A stretch of 17,092 nt of DNA from an uncultured Caulobacterales bacterium. Lineage in GTDB: Bacteria > Pseudomonadota > Alphaproteobacteria > Caulobacterales > Maricaulaceae. The stretch spans positions 1-17,092 of the forward strand of contig CALLME010000079.1 of NCBI GenBank assembly GCA_938007945.1, given 5' to 3'. Position numbers and translations under genes: made by a program. Position 1 is the first letter of the stretch; each line of letters opens with the position of its first letter. Below are positions 6,078 through 14,362 of the stretch, in pieces. Under the pieces are notes generated by a model. It searched no databases and was not told the DNA's origin. It saw only the letters and a list, made by a program, of their open reading frames with translations.

Positions 6078-8909
6078 TTACGCCGCCGCTTTTTTGGGCT
6101 TGGGCGAGAGCACGGCCCGTATAGCCTTGGAAATATGTTTTTGTTCGGTCTCGCTTAAGATGTCGCCTTTGACATAAAAGGCATCAACGGCTTTCTCGCC
6201 GACCACTTCGATATGGGCGGTCAACACATCAAGCCCCAAATTGTGCAAGCAAGCCGCAATGTCATAGAGCAGGCCAGGGCGGTCGCGGCCCTCAATTTCT
6301 ATAATACTGACGCCATCGCGTTTGGTCTCGGGGAAGCGTACTTTAGCGCGCACCGGGATAGCCCCTGCCCGTTTTGAGGCGAGCGGTTTGGAAATAGAGA
6401 GCGATTTAGTCTCTCCAAGTGCGGCTTTGCACATACGTTTCTTGAGCGTGTTCAATGCGTGATCGCTTTTGCGACCAAAGGCATGGCCATCCGCATTTTG
6501 AAGATAGAACACATTCATGACGCGCGCTTTTTTGCCCTCAAATGCGGGACCTGTATGCAACCACGCGCCGACGATTGTTGCGCTTGTGGACGAGATGGCT
6601 TTGCTCATGTCGGCAAATAATCCTTCGCGGTCACGCGTTGCGACCCAGAGCTCTGTAATGTCTGTTTTGCGGTCGCGGCGGGTGAAACATTGCGTGTCAT
6701 CTCCTGCTTCCACCATGTCATCAAAGAAGCGCGCATGCCGCACAAGGGATGTCATATTGAAGCTGAGCCAATAACGGTCGCCGAGCTCTTTTATGAAAGG
6801 CGTAATCCGAGCGGCATGGGTTTCGGGCAAGCGTTCAAGGAGTTGTTCTTTTGCCGCGCTTGCTTTCGCCGCAGGGGCGAGTTCTTCACGGCCCTCAAGA
6901 TAGCGAGAGGTTGCGCTGTAAAGTTCGCGTAAGAGCACGCCTTTCCAGTCATTCCAAATGCCAGGCCCAACAGCGCGGATGTCAACGATGGTGAGAATAT
7001 ATAAAAGGTCGAGCCTGTCTTGGCTGCCCATTAATTGGCCGAATTCCGCTATGGTGTCTGGGTCGGAAATATCACGTCTCTGTGCGGTCTCAGATAAATC
7101 AAGATGACGGCGAATGAGCCATGCGATTGTGTCCACTTCATCTTGTGGTAACCCTAATCGGCGCGCCGCGCGACGGCCCAGCTGCGCGCCTTCAATACAT
7201 TGGTCGCCCTTGCCCTTGCCCGTATCATGCAGCAGGCAGGCCATGTAAAGAATGCGTTTCTTGCTCTTATCAAATGTTTTGACAATCTCTGTGCCGACGG
7301 GGTTTTCGTCTGATAACTCCCCTATCAAAAGATCATGGAAATAATTCACAAGCCGCAACGTATGTTCATCGACTGTATAAGCATGGTGCATATTAAATTG
7401 TGTGCGCGCGACAATACCGCCAAATTCGAGGAGGTAGCGACCTAACACACCCGCCTCATTCATCGCCTTGAGTGTGGCGTAAGGCGCTTTGGATTTCAGC
7501 AGGATATCTTGGAACAGAAGGGAGTTTTCAGGACGACGACGAAACTCCGTATCAATCAGGTTGCGGCGAAAATTAATCGCGCCAAACGCATCAGGATGAA
7601 TATCTAAATTACGTTTTCCTGCGATTGCAAAAAGTTTTAAAATAAGCGACGGATCTTCGCGAAGCTGCATCGGGTCATCAAAATTTAGACGACCATGATC
7701 AATGAAAAATCCGTCCTCTTTTACGGCACGGCGGGAATTGGGTAAAAACCTGTCTAGCCCCGCAGGCAAGCGAATGGCGTTCTCTGCCTCCAGCTTGGCA
7801 CAAGCAATACGGGTGAGCGCGCCCACTTCTTTAGCATTGATAAAATACTCGCGCATAAACTTCTCGACAGCCTCTTCAATCTCGCCGCCCGCATGCCCCA
7901 TACGGCGCGCGAGAAGTGTCTGCTTGTCAAATGAGAGCGCTTCTGTCGCTCGCCCCGCTATGAGGTGAAGATGAATACGGGCACGCCAGAGGAAATCTGC
8001 CGCGCGTGAAAACCGAACCGCCGCTTTGGGGCCAAATAAGCCCATATCGACATAGTCTTTGGAGTTTTGCGGATCGATTATATTTTTGTCCGTTTGAATG
8101 TATTTTGAAATCCAATAGAGCACATGCAAGTCGCGCAGGCCGCCTTTGCCTTCTTTAATATTAGGTTCAATGACGTAGCGCGAATTGCCTTCGCGCTCAT
8201 GGCGCACGTCGCGCTCGTCCAACTTGGCTGTGATGTAATTTCGACCCCGTCCCGCGCTTACAAATTTGCCGTACTTCAAATATAAATCAGCGGCCAAGTC
8301 TTTATCACCCGCGATAAATCGTAGATCAAGAAGTGAGGTTAAAATCGTTTGATCATCTTTTGCAAGACTGATGCACTGCTCGGCTGTACGGGTCGCGTGG
8401 CCTACTTTCAGGCCCAAATCCCAGAGCATATAGAGCACATATTCTGTTACCTGCTCCGTGTACGGCGAGCCCTTTTTATCCGCGAGAACAAAGAGCAAAT
8501 CCAAATCAGAATAAGGCGCCATTTCCCCGCGTCCGTAACCACCTACCGCACATAGGGCGAGCCGCTCTGAGACTTTAGACTTTGATGTTTCAGTAGACGT
8601 CTCAACAATATGGTCGAGCGTATATTCAAACAGGGCCGTCACAACGACATCATGAATGGCTGAGATACGACGCGCAGTTTCTAGCCCATCCAAACGCCCT
8701 CTTTCAAACATCTCAACGCAAAGGGATTTTCCCCGCTCAAGCGTGTCTTTTAGCGCCGCCAAAACAGCCCCGCGGTCGCCGCTATCCTGTTTTGCGATTT
8801 GGCTTAATTGTGCGCGCAGGGCATCTTCGTCGACACCTGTATTAATTTCGGGCGCGATGGGCAAATTAACAGTGCCAGATTTCGGTACGCCACGTCTGAA
8901 AGATAACAT
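6078..8909 (-). CDS. glnD: GlnD bifunctional PII uridylyltransferase / uridylyl-removing enzyme
   Basis: GlnD is a cytoplasmic nitrogen sensor that uridylylates PII proteins when glutamine is low and removes UMP when it is high. All four modules are seen in the 943-residue product: the nucleotidyltransferase site GGYGRGEM (123-130) with DLD (135-137); the helical linker domain around 230-380; the HD hydrolase domain with His561-Asp562 in ACLLHDTGKGKG; and two C-terminal ACT glutamine-sensing domains (about 752-830 and 868-940, the second with EGRDRPGLLYDIA). The ATG shares its A with the mutS TAA stop (TAATG) and has a GGAGAG ribosome site inside the mutS end. The length and intact motifs argue for a fully active enzyme. 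glnB is not in this window. Confidence 0.97.
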   Translation of the reverse strand: MLSFRRGVPKSGTVNLPIAPEINTGVDEDALRAQLSQIAKQDSGDRGAVLAALKDTLERGKSLCVEMFERGRLDGLETARRISAIHDVVVTALFEYTLDHIVETSTETSKSKVSERLALCAVGGYGRGEMAPYSDLDLLFVLADKKGSPYTEQVTEYVLYMLWDLGLKVGHATRTAEQCISLAKDDQTILTSLLDLRFIAGDKDLAADLYLKYGKFVSAGRGRNYITAKLDERDVRHEREGNSRYVIEPNIKEGKGGLRDLHVLYWISKYIQTDKNIIDPQNSKDYVDMGLFGPKAAVRFSRAADFLWRARIHLHLIAGRATEALSFDKQTLLARRMGHAGGEIEEAVEKFMREYFINAKEVGALTRIACAKLEAENAIRLPAGLDRFLPNSRRAVKEDGFFIDHGRLNFDDPMQLREDPSLILKLFAIAGKRNLDIHPDAFGAINFRRNLIDTEFRRRPENSLLFQDILLKSKAPYATLKAMNEAGVLGRYLLEFGGIVARTQFNMHHAYTVDEHTLRLVNYFHDLLIGELSDENPVGTEIVKTFDKSKKRILYMACLLHDTGKGKGDQCIEGAQLGRRAARRLGLPQDEVDTIAWLIRRHLDLSETAQRRDISDPDTIAEFGQLMGSQDRLDLLYILTIVDIRAVGPGIWNDWKGVLLRELYSATSRYLEGREELAPAAKASAAKEQLLERLPETHAARITPFIKELGDRYWLSFNMTSLVRHARFFDDMVEAGDDTQCFTRRDRKTDITELWVATRDREGLFADMSKAISSTSATIVGAWLHTGPAFEGKKARVMNVFYLQNADGHAFGRKSDHALNTLKKRMCKAALGETKSLSISKPLASKRAGAIPVRAKVRFPETKRDGVSIIEIEGRDRPGLLYDIAACLHNLGLDVLTAHIEVVGEKAVDAFYVKGDILSETEQKHISKAIRAVLSPKPKKAAA

Positions 8910-11620
8910 TAGCGGCTCTCCACTTTGCTTTTGAGCTCATAGAGCAAATCTAACGCGTCGCGCGGCGAAAGGCTGTCGACGTCAAGCTGTTCTACAGCCT
9001 TATCTACTGCGGAAGGCGTCCGCTTTGGTGAAGGCGTTGGCGCGGAAAAGAGGGGCAGCGCATCAACAAGATCGGGCGCGCCGTCTTGGTCGCTCTCAAG
9101 CCTGTCGAGCACGTCCCGCGCGCGGGCCACGGCTTGTGACGGGAGTCCTGCGAGTTTAGCCACCTGAACGCCGTAGGATTTATCCGCCGCCCCTGGCCGC
9201 ACGTCGTGTAGGAAAATAAGATCTCCGTCCCATTCTTTCGCCCGCAAACTTGCATTTGACGCCCCCGCAAGACTTTCGGCAAGGTCTGTCAACTCGTGAT
9301 AATGTGTCGCAAATAGCGCGCGCGAGCCGTTCACCTCATGCAAATGTTCAACCGTCGCCCACGCAATTGACAGCCCGTCAAAGGTCGCCGTGCCGCGCCC
9401 AATTTCGTCAAGTATGACAAAGCTGCGCGCACTCGCTTGATTGAGGATGGCGGCGGTTTCAATCATTTCCGTCATAAATGTTGAGCGTCCTTTGGACAAA
9501 TCATCAGAGGCACCAACGCGAGAGTAAAGGGCGTCGGCGACTCCGATATGGGCCTCACTTGCGGGCACAAAACTGCCAGATTGCGCAAGTATAAACATCA
9601 AAGCATTTTGGCGAAGATAGGTCGATTTACCGGCCATATTGGGGCCTGTGATTAATATCAGTCGCGTCCCGCCTTTCTGATCGTCTGCATCTAGGATGCA
9701 GTCATTAGCCGTAAAGCCCGCCGCGCCTGATTTTTTAAGCGCGACTTCAACAACGGGATGGCGTCCGCCTTTAATATTGCAGGTGAGGCTGTCATCGACT
9801 TTGGGCCGCACGGCGTTTGTCTTGCGTGCCCATCTGGCGAGCGCGGTTTGCACGTCAAGTACGGCAAAGCTGTTTGCACACGCACGAATTTGCTCTGCTG
9901 CCGCACTCGCACGGGCAACAAATTCACCAAATATTTCAAGCTCAAGCGCAAAGGATTTATCGCCTGCGCCCGAGATTTTGGCATCAAGGTCCGCGAGTTC
10001 TGTCGTTGTAAAGCGGACACCGCTGACGAGTGTTTGTCGGTGGATAAATGGGCTATCGGCACCTTTAGATAACATCGTGTCTGCATATTTCGGACTGACC
10101 TCTATAAAATAGCCCAGCACATTATTGTGCTTAATCTTGAGCGTCGGGACATCAGCCGTCTTGGCGTAATCAGCTTGCAGACCCGCGACTATACGGCGGC
10201 TGTCATCGCGTAGCGTACGCAACTCATCGAGCCCCTTATGCCAACCGTTGCGAACAAAACCGCCGTCGCGCGCCATCATTGGCACATGGTCTTTGAGCGC
10301 CTTATTAATATCAGACCTAAGTTGAGACAAAGTCGGTTTATCCGTTAGGCTTAAGGCGGCCATGGCGGCCTTGGTGTTGCGCGGAAGTTCCAAATTGGGC
10401 ACGCGCGCAAGCTCCGCATTCAGCGCTTCACCCGCTTGCAACCCGGCCCCAATCACAAGGAGATCACGCGGGCCGCCGCGGCCCAGTGCCAAACGGCTCA
10501 CCGCGCGGGCCATATCTCCCACAGATTTAAGTGCCGTTGAGATTTTATCTGAAAGATCCGTGTTTTCGACAAAGAAACTCACCGCCTCTAGCCGCGCATT
10601 AATCTCGCCTACATCAATTAACGGACGCGATAGACGGTCTGCAAGTAGACGCCCCCCTGCGCCCGTCACCGTTTTATCAATCACGGAAAGCAGAGAGCCT
10701 TGGCGTTTGCCTTGTTGCGTGCGTTCAATCTCAAGACTGGCGCGTGTGGCGGGGTCGATGGCGAGATAGCCGCTCGTGTCACGTTTGCGCGGGGCGGAAA
10801 GCTGCACAGGTTCGCCCGCTTGGGTCAGTTCCAGGTAATCGAGCAGCGCCCCCGCCGCAGAAATCTCAGCCTTTGTGAACGCGCCAAACCCGTCAAGCGA
10901 CCCGACTTCAAATCGCGCTTTTAATTGCCGTTCGCCCGCGCGTGCGTCAAATTTTGTCGCGGCCACAGGGGTGAGGGAAACACCGTCAAGCGGCAAGCTT
11001 TCCATAAAGCTTGGATTTTGGTAGCTCCGTTCAGAGAGGATAATTTCGCGCGGCGAGAGCGCTGATATTTCACTCGGGAGCCGTTCAGGCGAGACGCCGC
11101 AGACCCAAAACTCTCCCGTTGAGACATCGGCCCATGCCACGGCCTCATCCCCTGCGGTTGTCCTCGCAAGGGCCAAAATAAAATTTGATCCGCGCGCATC
11201 TAGCAAGCTGTCTTCTGTTAGCGTGCCTGGCGTCACGAGCCGTACAATTTCGCGTCTGACGACTGATTTATAGCCGCGTTTCTTAGCCTCAGCCGGGCTT
11301 TCTGTTTGTTCGCAGACCGCGACACGAAATCCTTTTTTAATCAGCCGTTGAAGATAGGTTTCCGCGCTGTGGACGGGCACGCCGCACATGGGAATGTCTT
11401 GATCATCATGCTTGCCGCGCTTTGTCAGCGCAATATCAAGGGCGGCTGCCGCGCGCACAGCGTCGTTAAAAAACAACTCATAGAAATCGCCCATACGGTA
11501 AAAGAGAAGCGCCTCTTCGCCGCATTCGGCTTTAATCGTCAGAAACTGTGCCATCATTGGCGTCACTTTGGACGCGGACTTGGTGGCCGTATTTGGCGCA
11601 GATGGAAGTGGGGCGTTCAT
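8909..11620 (-). CDS. mutS: DNA mismatch repair protein MutS
   Basis: MutS recognises base mismatches and recruits MutL. The 903-residue protein has the mismatch-reading Phe-x-Glu (Phe46-Tyr-Glu48 in YRMGDFYELF) in domain I. It also has the connector, lever and clamp domains, and an ABC-type ATPase with Walker A GPNMAGKST (659-667), signature SDDLSKGRSTF (about 705-715), Walker B VILDE (735-739) and ATHYHEL (771-777). A DALPLF segment at 853-858 resembles a beta-clamp binding motif, and a C-terminal helical tail follows (about 870-900). The ATG at 11618-11620 lacks a clear Shine-Dalgarno sequence, but MutS homology begins soon after it (VTPMMAQFL). It is the first core gene of the glnD-murJ-trpS cluster. 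Confidence 0.97.
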   Translation of the reverse strand: MNAPLPSAPNTATKSASKVTPMMAQFLTIKAECGEEALLFYRMGDFYELFFNDAVRAAAALDIALTKRGKHDDQDIPMCGVPVHSAETYLQRLIKKGFRVAVCEQTESPAEAKKRGYKSVVRREIVRLVTPGTLTEDSLLDARGSNFILALARTTAGDEAVAWADVSTGEFWVCGVSPERLPSEISALSPREIILSERSYQNPSFMESLPLDGVSLTPVAATKFDARAGERQLKARFEVGSLDGFGAFTKAEISAAGALLDYLELTQAGEPVQLSAPRKRDTSGYLAIDPATRASLEIERTQQGKRQGSLLSVIDKTVTGAGGRLLADRLSRPLIDVGEINARLEAVSFFVENTDLSDKISTALKSVGDMARAVSRLALGRGGPRDLLVIGAGLQAGEALNAELARVPNLELPRNTKAAMAALSLTDKPTLSQLRSDINKALKDHVPMMARDGGFVRNGWHKGLDELRTLRDDSRRIVAGLQADYAKTADVPTLKIKHNNVLGYFIEVSPKYADTMLSKGADSPFIHRQTLVSGVRFTTTELADLDAKISGAGDKSFALELEIFGEFVARASAAAEQIRACANSFAVLDVQTALARWARKTNAVRPKVDDSLTCNIKGGRHPVVEVALKKSGAAGFTANDCILDADDQKGGTRLILITGPNMAGKSTYLRQNALMFILAQSGSFVPASEAHIGVADALYSRVGASDDLSKGRSTFMTEMIETAAILNQASARSFVILDEIGRGTATFDGLSIAWATVEHLHEVNGSRALFATHYHELTDLAESLAGASNASLRAKEWDGDLIFLHDVRPGAADKSYGVQVAKLAGLPSQAVARARDVLDRLESDQDGAPDLVDALPLFSAPTPSPKRTPSAVDKAVEQLDVDSLSPRDALDLLYELKSKVESR

Positions 11621-11628
11621 GGGCGCAA

Positions 11629-11653
11629 GCTAAGCCGCGCGCGCCGCTTTAGC
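11629..11653. repeat. Imperfect inverted repeat just upstream of mutS
   Basis: The 65-base gap between the unknown exported-protein gene and mutS contains an imperfect palindrome. Its arms are GCTAAG and CTTTAGC (5 Watson-Crick pairs plus a G-U), with a GC-rich centre containing two mismatches. It ends 9 bases before the mutS ATG on the minus strand. It could be a weak hairpin in the mutS leader. There is no T run, so it is not a convincing terminator. Confidence 0.25.
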
Positions 11654-11685
11654 AAGCAAGGAGCCATCGCAGAGGGCTCAAAATG

Positions 11686-13719
11686 TTATTTTTCGCACCC
11701 GCTTAAGAGCGTCCCGTTAGGCGCTAATGAAAGCGGTGGATGAGTGCGACCCATGGTAAAGGTCACAGTGCCGTCAGGCCTTTGCACAAACCCATCTGGC
11801 GCCGCGGGTAAGATGAACTGTCTTTCAAGCGTCACACGGTCAACACTATTGAGCGTGGCACGGAACACTGCCACCTCTTGCGTTTTAAGGCTTTGTCCAA
11901 ATACCCAGAATTGCGTCGCCGTTTGCCCCAAAGGCGCGGGGGCAGTTGGCAAGACGGAAAAAACACTTTGGGAGCCGAAATCAGATGACCTAAAAAGTTC
12001 TTGGCCAAGACCGCTGACATTCTCATACCGCACAAGCCCGCCCATTGCGGGTCCGTTTCTTGACAAACGCGGCGCAACGTAACCCGCAAGCCATCCGTTT
12101 TTGATGCGCGCCCCAGAACTTAGCTGCGCGCGCGACGTTTGGACATACCCTTTGAGTAGTGCGGGGTCATAATAGGGCATGGCGCGGGCCTCGGCGCGCA
12201 GGTCAGTGCCATTTATTTTGCAAAACTGCGCCGCCTGTGTCAGGGCCTGACCCCGCTCCGCCCAGTCTTCCCTCTTAGCCAAAATGGTTTTGCGAGAGTC
12301 GGACGTGTTCAATGCGTCTATGCCGAGTGTGGCCGCCGCGCGCACAGGCACAAATGGATGCGCCGCGACGAGGGTTTTTAACTCTGACATCAACCCAGAT
12401 TTATTTTGGCCTGATTGAGCAGTCCGCGCGAAAATAGCGGCGGCTTTGAGTTTATAGTCTGCGTCTGATTTGAAACTGTCACTCACGATATTCTTGGCAA
12501 GGGGCGTTTGAAACCCGCCTGCGAGTTGGGTCAGAGCGCGCTCATCCGCGAGTGTCGCGACATTGGCTTTCAGCGGCGCGAGATAGGCGTCAGGGTTTTT
12601 GGGGTTTACGCGTGACACAAATGCAAAATAAGGCGCAGGGATTTCCGCGTCTGCAAAGGCGCTCACCGCGCGCGCAAAATTCTGGGAGCTTAGTGGGCTA
12701 TCAGATAATTTCGGCACATCCTTTTCGCCTGCACGGCGTAGCAGCGCGTCAAAGCCCGCGGCGCGACCTGACGCGCTCATCTCTGAGTCTGAAGATAACT
12801 CCGCCGCAAATTTCATGTAAAAACCGTCTTCACGCAAGGGGTGACGATGAGCGAGCATACCGCCGAGCCCTGTCGCCGCTTTCGCGTCTTGGTCGCTTAG
12901 CCCGTAAAGCGTCGCGATGAGCACTTTGAATGCGGCCTCTGCATCAGATTTATACAGCGCGTCATAAGCGGCAATCACAGACGGCGTATCGCCAGATGTC
13001 AGCACGCGCGACAGTACTGGCGCAGCGCGGTCTTTCTGATAAAGCGCGGTGAGCGCAACAAGGTCAGGATTTGGTTTGCTCAACACCGCGCGGGTGAGCG
13101 GCGCAAAATCCGCGTCTGGCATTGGGAAATCCATCTTCGCCCGTACGGCCTCTGACAGAAGCGCGCGCGAATAATCTGCGACTTCGGGAACGGGATGGTC
13201 GAGCGTTTTTATCGCCGTGCTGCGCACAAGTGGGCTCATATGGACGGCCATCATACGGCGCAGCGAAGGTGCAAGACGCGGGGTTTCCGTCTGCGATGTC
13301 CAAAGATTTACCATACGGCGCTGCTCTTTAGGCGGTAATATCACGGGGGAGCGCGAGAGCATATCAAGCGCGCGCCGGCCTAGTTGCCACGTGTCTTTAT
13401 CCCCCGTATTTTCCTCAAGCGGCTCAATCAGACGCCATAACATCTTGCGCGCCGCAGGCCCTAACTTTGCAAAATCCGCCGCCAGTACAGCGTAATCAAA
13501 ACTATCTGTGTCGTGGCGTTCAAGGATATCAATGCAGCGCCGCACAGTTTTACAAGATCGATAGCTCTTATCTGCCTCTGTTAATGACGCGGCGGGAGGA
13601 TTAATGTTTGGCGCGGCATGGGCGGACGAGACGAACGCAGGCGCCGTCATCATCGTGACCGCCGCAACTGTGCCAACAGCGCATAAGCGCCATGTCCTAT
13701 ATGTTCTCCAGGCCTTCAT
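11686..13719 (-). CDS. Exported helical-repeat-like protein of unknown function
   Basis: I do not recognise this 677-residue protein. A cleavable signal peptide is evident: basic start, hydrophobic core to about residue 28, and an AHA-A site giving cleavage near residue 35. The mature part to about residue 530 is alpha-helical in appearance, with repeated Ala/Leu-rich segments of about 30-40 residues. Phrases such as HMSPLVRSTAIKTLDHPVPEV and HPFVPVRAAATLGIDAL are HEAT-repeat-like. The last 140 residues look beta-rich, with Gly/Phe/Val alternation. Mature cysteines are Cys56, Cys62, Cys500 and Cys675, so disulphides are possible. No enzyme motif is visible. The location should be periplasmic or outer-membrane-associated. 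The gene lies 65 bases upstream of mutS on the same strand. No Shine-Dalgarno sequence precedes the ATG. Confidence 0.75.
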   Translation of the reverse strand: MKAWRTYRTWRLCAVGTVAAVTMMTAPAFVSSAHAAPNINPPAASLTEADKSYRSCKTVRRCIDILERHDTDSFDYAVLAADFAKLGPAARKMLWRLIEPLEENTGDKDTWQLGRRALDMLSRSPVILPPKEQRRMVNLWTSQTETPRLAPSLRRMMAVHMSPLVRSTAIKTLDHPVPEVADYSRALLSEAVRAKMDFPMPDADFAPLTRAVLSKPNPDLVALTALYQKDRAAPVLSRVLTSGDTPSVIAAYDALYKSDAEAAFKVLIATLYGLSDQDAKAATGLGGMLAHRHPLREDGFYMKFAAELSSDSEMSASGRAAGFDALLRRAGEKDVPKLSDSPLSSQNFARAVSAFADAEIPAPYFAFVSRVNPKNPDAYLAPLKANVATLADERALTQLAGGFQTPLAKNIVSDSFKSDADYKLKAAAIFARTAQSGQNKSGLMSELKTLVAAHPFVPVRAAATLGIDALNTSDSRKTILAKREDWAERGQALTQAAQFCKINGTDLRAEARAMPYYDPALLKGYVQTSRAQLSSGARIKNGWLAGYVAPRLSRNGPAMGGLVRYENVSGLGQELFRSSDFGSQSVFSVLPTAPAPLGQTATQFWVFGQSLKTQEVAVFRATLNSVDRVTLERQFILPAAPDGFVQRPDGTVTFTMGRTHPPLSLAPNGTLLSGCEK

Positions 13720-13725
13720 GCTTTG

Positions 13726-13754
13726 CGCTTAGCGCGTTGCAAGCCGCGCATCAA
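13726..13754 (-). promoter_or_regulatory. Candidate promoter ending 6 bases before the 677-residue exported-protein gene
   Basis: On the minus strand, TTGATGC (13754-13748), a 14-base spacer and GCTAAGCG (13733-13726) resemble the Caulobacter housekeeping form (TTGACGS, 10-14 bases, GCTANAWC). Only 6 bases then precede the ATG at 13719. The match in the -10 element is partial, so confidence is low. It agrees with the missing ribosome site. Confidence 0.25.
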
Positions 13755-13789
13755 GGTGGGCACATGTGACAAAACCATTGAAAAAAGGA

Positions 13790-13864
13790 TGGTGGGCGAT
13801 ACTGGGATTGAACCAGTGACCCCTACAATGTCAATGTAGTGCTCTCCCGCTGAGCTAATCGCCC
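13790..13864 (-). tRNA. tRNA-Val(GAC)
   Basis: Read on the minus strand, this 75-base gene folds as a full cloverleaf. The acceptor GGGCGAT pairs with ATCGCCC. The D arm is GCTC/GAGC, and the anticodon stem CTACA/TGTAG encloses loop TTGACAT with anticodon GAC (13832-13830). The T arm is ACTGG/CCAGT with TTCAATC. The discriminator is A, and CCA is encoded (13792-13790). GAC reads GUC/GUU valine codons. A run of six T's follows 2 bases after the CCA and may mark the transcript end. It stands between cpdR and the exported-protein gene, on the same strand as both. Confidence 0.96.
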
Positions 13865-13886
13865 GATAAATCGGTATCCATCCATT

Positions 13887-13905
13887 TGACGTCACATATA
13901 TGACG
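13887..13905. promoter_or_regulatory. TGACGTCA palindrome with a repeated TGACG half, upstream of tRNA-Val
   Basis: A perfect 8-base palindrome TGACGTCA (13887-13894) is followed by another TGACG at 13901-13905. This places two direct TGACG copies 14 bases apart, start to start, 22-41 bases upstream of the tRNA 5' end. The AT-rich CATATA between them could serve as part of a tRNA -10 element. It may be an operator or chance; no protein can be named. Confidence 0.25.
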
Positions 13906-13939
13906 CTAGGAAAGGTGGTATTTCACCTTGGGAAGGGGG

Positions 13940-13968
13940 GATATATCTGTGCCGCTCGCGCTAATCAA
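13940..13968 (-). promoter_or_regulatory. Possible promoter for tRNA-Val
   Basis: The minus strand has TTGATT (13968-13963), a 17-base spacer and TATATC (13945-13940). Each hexamer matches four of six sigma-70 consensus bases. Transcription would start near 13933, leaving about 70 bases of leader before the mature tRNA. A small hairpin (AAGGTG / CACCTT around 13914-13929) would lie in that leader. Confidence 0.3.
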
Positions 13969-13974
13969 GCCCTT

Positions 13975-14003
13975 ATTGCGGCTAAATTAGCTTAAGCCGC
14001 AAT
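13975..14003 (-). terminator. Stem-loop spanning the cpdR stop codon
   Basis: Perfect 9-base arms ATTGCGGCT and AGCCGCAAT flank an 11-base loop. The upstream arm includes the last codons and the first base of the stop of cpdR. No T run follows on the minus strand, so it may be a weak or Rho-assisted terminator or an mRNA 3'-end stabiliser rather than an intrinsic terminator. Confidence 0.35.
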
Positions 14004-14351
14004 CAGCTTATCAACCTCATTGACGAGCTGACGCAAATGTACGGGCTTTGACAAAACAGTGGTTTCAGAGGCTTTTGGATCGTTCATGGCGACCGCCGCA
14101 AACCCTGTGATGAACATGATTTTTATACCGGGCGAGAGTGTTTCCGCCTGCTTGGCGAGCTCAATACCGTCCATACCCGGCATCATAATATCGGTGAGTA
14201 GCATATCAAAAGCCCCGTCCGCAAATTTCAGCGCGCGCAGGGCGCGTTCGCCGTCTGCGCAAGCAATCACGTGATGGCCAGCTTTTTCCAGCGCTTTTTC
14301 AAAAAATCCGCGCATCGCGTCATCATCTTCTGCGTATAAAATCGTAGCCAT
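13992..14351 (-). CDS. cpdR: CpdR-type single-domain response regulator
   Basis: This stand-alone receiver domain of 119 residues is closely similar in pattern to CpdR. In Caulobacter, unphosphorylated CpdR activates ClpXP for degradation of CtrA and other targets, and it is phosphorylated through CckA-ChpT. Visible elements are the acidic pocket in YAEDDD (about Glu8-Asp10), phosphoacceptor Asp54 in LLTDIMMPGMDGIELA, Thr82 in MFITGFAAVAMN, Lys102 in LSKP, and the family-typical tail HLRQLVNEVDKLIAA. There is no output domain. The frame extends 34 codons further upstream, but the ATG at 14349-14351 follows an AGAGGGA ribosome site and starts right at the receiver fold. It is divergent from the N-formylglutamate amidohydrolase gene across 246 bases. 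The functional assignment comes from family knowledge. Confidence 0.9.
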   Translation of the reverse strand: MATILYAEDDDAMRGFFEKALEKAGHHVIACADGERALRALKFADGAFDMLLTDIMMPGMDGIELAKQAETLSPGIKIMFITGFAAVAMNDPKASETTVLSKPVHLRQLVNEVDKLIAA

Positions 14352-14355
14352 TCTG

Positions 14356-14362
14356 TCCCTCT
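14356..14362 (-). promoter_or_regulatory. Ribosome binding site of cpdR
   Basis: AGAGGGA on the minus strand, 4 bases from the ATG at 14351. It decides the start at the edge of the receiver domain and not at the upstream in-frame ATG near 14453. Confidence 0.7.

Noticed and set aside
9691..10112. Long overlapping frames of 100-138 codons on both strands inside mutS
   Set aside because: Shadows of mutS caused by its codon pattern; no ribosome sites or family motifs, while mutS motifs are intact across the region.
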